Assembly: GCA_009829735.1 (NCBI GenBank)
Contig: CM020620.1
Location: forward strand, 20,744,020-20,808,019
DNA length: 64,000 nt
From: Pyropia yezoensis
Taxonomy: Eukaryota > Rhodophyta > Bangiophyceae > Bangiales > Bangiaceae
Direction of reading: 5' to 3'
Each line of letters opens with the position of its first letter. The first letter of the stretch is position 1. Below the pieces are notes generated by a model that saw only the letters and a program-made list of their open reading frames with translations, had not been told where the DNA came from and did no database searches. Position numbers and translations under genes: made by a program. Of the stretch, positions 61,209 to 64,000 are shown piece by piece.

Positions 61209-64000
61209 TCATGTTGAGGGAGGGCTGTTAGGGTCTATCTCATTCCGGGCACAGTATGCCCGGACCTTCTCAGCGGGAAGGTCCTCCACATACTCCCACG
61301 CATCATCCTTGGCTTTGTAGCCAAACCAACGCACCCTCAACATGAGGCGGTCAGTGTCCTCATCCCATCCGTGGTCGATGAACTTATCGAACACGTACTC
61401 CTGCGGGCCCTGTCTGGCCGCAGGCAGTGAGGGGAGGCGCAACGCTTCCAACGCACGCGCCCAAGCTGGGTCGCCTGCAGGCGGTGGTGCAACTTTGACC
61501 ACGTCCTGTCCCTTCACTGTGCGGACCCCATCGTCACTTTCGATGGTGAAGCGCCGCCCATCAGTACGAAGGACCTGGTACGGCCCCTTCGTCTGGAATA
61601 CCAGCTTACCCACAGTTGGGGTGTGGGAGTGTACCAGTACCCAGTCACCCTGCTCGGGGACATGCTTAGCATTGCGCACCTTTTTGTCAAAGGTACGCTT
61701 GTAGCGCTTTTGTGCTTTGTCCATCTCAGCCCTGACTTTAGGGATGAGTTTTTCAAGCCTAGCAGCGAACTCCGCCTTACTCTCAGTCGGAGTAGGCGTA
61801 CTGCCACCATCCTCCCTAGTTGGGAGCGGCCGCCGCACGGCAATAGACCGCACGCGACGGGGGGTCACAAAAGCGAGGGGTACTTCCCCGGTAGATGAGT
61901 GAACCTGCGAATTGTAGGCAGTGGTAAGAATAGAAATGTATTGGTCCCACGTTTTCACGTGCTCACTCACATAGTGGCGCAGCTGCCGAACAATAGTTTT
62001 GTTGAAGCGCTCCACCTGCCCATTAGTTTGTGGGTGGTAGGGGGTGGCATAGTTTGCCTTGACCCCCAACATATCCAGCACTCCCTGAAACAGTACAGAC
62101 GCAAATTGCGGTCCATTGTCCGATAGTGTACTATCTGGAATGCCATACGCGGCAACCCAGTGATCTAGGAAGGCTGACACGACCGACATGGCCGTGATCT
62201 CTGCCAGTGGGATCGCTCGCGTAAGTTTCGTGAAGCGGTCACAGACGACCAGGAGGTACTGGTTGCCCTCCTCGGTCACGGGCAGTGGCCCAAGGATGTC
62301 CATCGCCAACGCGGCGAAGGGCTCCTTGGCCGGGAACAATAGCATAGCCGTAGTAGGCCGCCGTTCCATCAGACGATTCTGTGCACAACTTGTGCAGGCA
62401 GCCACCCAACTGTAGATGTCCACCACCATGGACGGCCAGTAGTACCTGGTCCTCAGGGTCTGGTACAGTTTACTAGACCCCAGGTGTCCACCTGTGGGAG
62501 CGTTATGCTCCCTCTCAAGGATACTGTCCTTGAGGGATGCGGGGACGACAAGTTGTTCGGTCCCCTGGAATACCCCCCTCCTCATGAGGAGACCATCGTC
62601 TCCGAAAAAGAACCGCGTCTCCGCCACTGTATCCAGTGTATCCCTCTGCGACTTGCAGAAGGGATCTTCGGCCTGGGCCCTCACCACCTCGTCCAGGGAC
62701 AGGGGCAACTACTTCTTGTTCCCTGGCGCCTCGGCGTTCAACGCCTGACCCGAGCGCGTGACTACCCCCACGATGGGGATGTCCTCATCGACTGGGTTTG
62801 TGTCCAGCCCCTCCGTAGGTACCCGAGAAAGGCCGTCGGCAAGGGCATGTTGCCTGCCAGGTCGGTACTCAATATCAAAGTTGAAGGGTCCCAGTCGCAC
62901 CCTCCACCGGTTGAGACGAGTGTTCGTACAATCCGTCTTGAAGATGAACTGCAACGCGCGGTGGTCACAGCGGATGAGGAACTTCTCACCCTCTAGGTAG
63001 TGACGAAGTGACGTCACCGCCCACACCACTGCGAGTCCTTCCAACTCGGTGACTCCGTAGTTCTTCTCGGCCGAGTTCAGCCCCTTGCTGAAGTATCCCA
63101 CCGGCAAGTACTCCTTGTCCGGCTGCTGCTGAAGCAACACACAACCAAGTTGGTCGTAGCTAGCGTCCACATCCAGGATGTAGTGGCCTCCCAACCTGGT
63201 AATAGCCAGGATAAGGAGCTCCAGCAGAAGGTCCCGAAGAGTCTCAAAGGATTCCTGCTCCACCCGACCTGGGGGAGGCAGGTTCTTCGGTAGCGTTGAG
63301 CTCACTAGCTCATTCAACGGCTTCGCCACCTTGGCAAAGCCCTTGGTGAAACGTCGGTACACGTTACACATCCCGAGGAAGCTCCTCATCTGGGTCTGGG
63401 TCCGGGGGTACTGAGCCTTACGGATGGCCCTCAAGTTTTTCTCGTTGACACTGAGGCGCCCCGGACGGACAACATGTCCCAAGTATTCCACCTCTTGAGT
63501 GAAGAGGTGGCACTTACTCGCCCTCAGTGACACACCGGCGTCAGCAAGTAGCTTGAACACCTGGCCAAGATGGCCAATGTGTTCCTCCGGACTTCGGGAG
63601 AACACAATGATATCGTCTAGGTACACAAGACAGATCTGCCACCGTACTCCGGCCAGAATCATGTCCATAGCGCGCTGGAAAGTTGCCGGCGCGTTGCACA
63701 GTCCAAACGGTAGGCGCTTGCACTGATAGGTACCACAGTGACAGGTAAAGGTAGTTTTATGCCTGTCTTCCGGGGCAATGGGAATTTGCCAGTACCCCGC
63801 GTTACAGTCCAGAGTAGAGAACACGTTTGCCTCCCCCAGAGAGTCCAGACAGTCGTCCATCCTAGGTAGGGGATAACTGTCCTTCACCGTGCTCTCGTTG
63901 AGCTCACGGTAGTCGATACAGAACCGGGGGGTCCCATCAACTTTGGGGACGATAACCACCGGACTCGCCCACTCGGCGTTACTGGCCTCGATCACATCGA
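61209..64000 (-). pseudogene. Element B Pol (RT, RNase H, integrase, chromodomain), one in-frame TAG, 5' partial
   Basis: The frame is open from the window edge to TGA at 61209-61211, with a single TAG at 62709-62711. RT shows FCIDYRELN, LPFGLCNAP and YLDD. RNase H shows YILDVDASYDQLGC and a later FLIRCDHRAL. The stop falls in the RNase H-integrase connector (APGNKK, stop, LPLSLDEVV). Integrase has HNAPTGGHLG with CTSCAQNR, then D,D,E in AMDILGP, LSDNGPQF and NGQVERFNK. The chromodomain is RVRWFGYKAKDDAWEYV. TAG is one C-to-T change from CAG. Protease and Gag lie beyond the window. It is related to but clearly distinct from element A pol. Confidence 0.92.

Larger units (their letters stand above)
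58376..64000 (-). mobile_element. Ty3/gypsy chromovirus-type retroelement B, truncated by the window edge
   Basis: The minus strand carries RT, RNase H, integrase and a chromodomain (64000-61209). Only 111 bp lies between the pol stop and the stop of a plus-strand ORF (59154-61097). No LTR-sized space exists between the two, so the ORF must be internal or the 3' LTR is missing. The left limit is set by the onset of dense short inverted repeats (CCCAAGTTGGGG at about 58379, GTGGGG..CCCCAC near 58457). It is not a mapped terminus. Confidence 0.8.

Noticed and set aside
62700-62715. Separate start of an integrase gene at 62708
   Set aside because: The codon is TTG directly after an in-frame TAG. 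It is the same pol frame interrupted by a stop, not a new gene.
1-64000. CRISPR arrays, rRNA genes, bacterial operons
   Set aside because: No regularly spaced repeats of CRISPR type and no rRNA sequence were seen. Spliceosomal introns and eukaryote-specific genes exclude a prokaryotic reading.

Overview
This is a GC-rich nuclear scaffold from a eukaryote. It carries cytosolic RPS3, class III alcohol dehydrogenase, the meiotic MutS homologue MSH4, the nonsense-mediated-decay factor UPF2, a three-repeat MYB factor, a PCO/ADO-type thiol dioxygenase and a nuclear tRNA-Ala(TGC). The genes are intron-poor. Where introns can be placed they are GT-AG, usually with a GTACGT donor. The proteins are padded with Ala/Gly/Pro/Ser runs, and a HAT-repeat protein has a plastid-targeting-like N-terminus. 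Together this suggests a red alga of the Bangiales (Porphyra/Pyropia type). That assignment is inference from gene content and composition, not from a marker gene.

Layout. 1-12.5 kb is host DNA: a long C/G-homopolymer region, the 3R-MYB gene, the HAT-repeat gene on the minus strand, and a divergent pair formed by S-(hydroxymethyl)glutathione dehydrogenase (minus) and a small Acr2/Cdc25-type rhodanese phosphatase (plus) with a 511-bp intron inside its catalytic Cys codon. An assembly gap of exactly 500 N follows. 13.2-21.4 kb is Ty3/gypsy element A, a chromovirus on the minus strand. Its gag and pol are linked by a textbook -1 slippery site, and a plus-strand ORF lies beyond its pol 3' end. 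21.4-29.9 kb looks like a DNA transposon: a four-exon Plavaka/CACTA-like transposase on the minus strand and, divergently, a 926-aa protein of unknown family.

30-58 kb is host again: RPS3, a monoacylglycerol-lipase-like hydrolase, a foldback element, a 3' scrap of a second lipase copy, MSH4 (two exons), PCO/ADO, a large disordered protein with repeated SSVVESRP motifs, tRNA-Ala, and UPF2. From about 58.4 kb to the end lies Ty3/gypsy element B, also on the minus strand and cut by the window edge. It again has a plus-strand ORF converging on pol. Pol and that ORF are each broken by one in-frame stop.

The most unusual signal is in elements A and B. Their coding and non-coding DNA is packed with short near-perfect inverted repeats (arms 5-11 bp, loops 1-5 nt), one every few tens of bases. 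I do not see this in the flanking host genes. The signal spans gag, pol, the leader and the convergent ORF alike. It therefore works as a marker of element extent and argues that the convergent ORFs belong to the elements.
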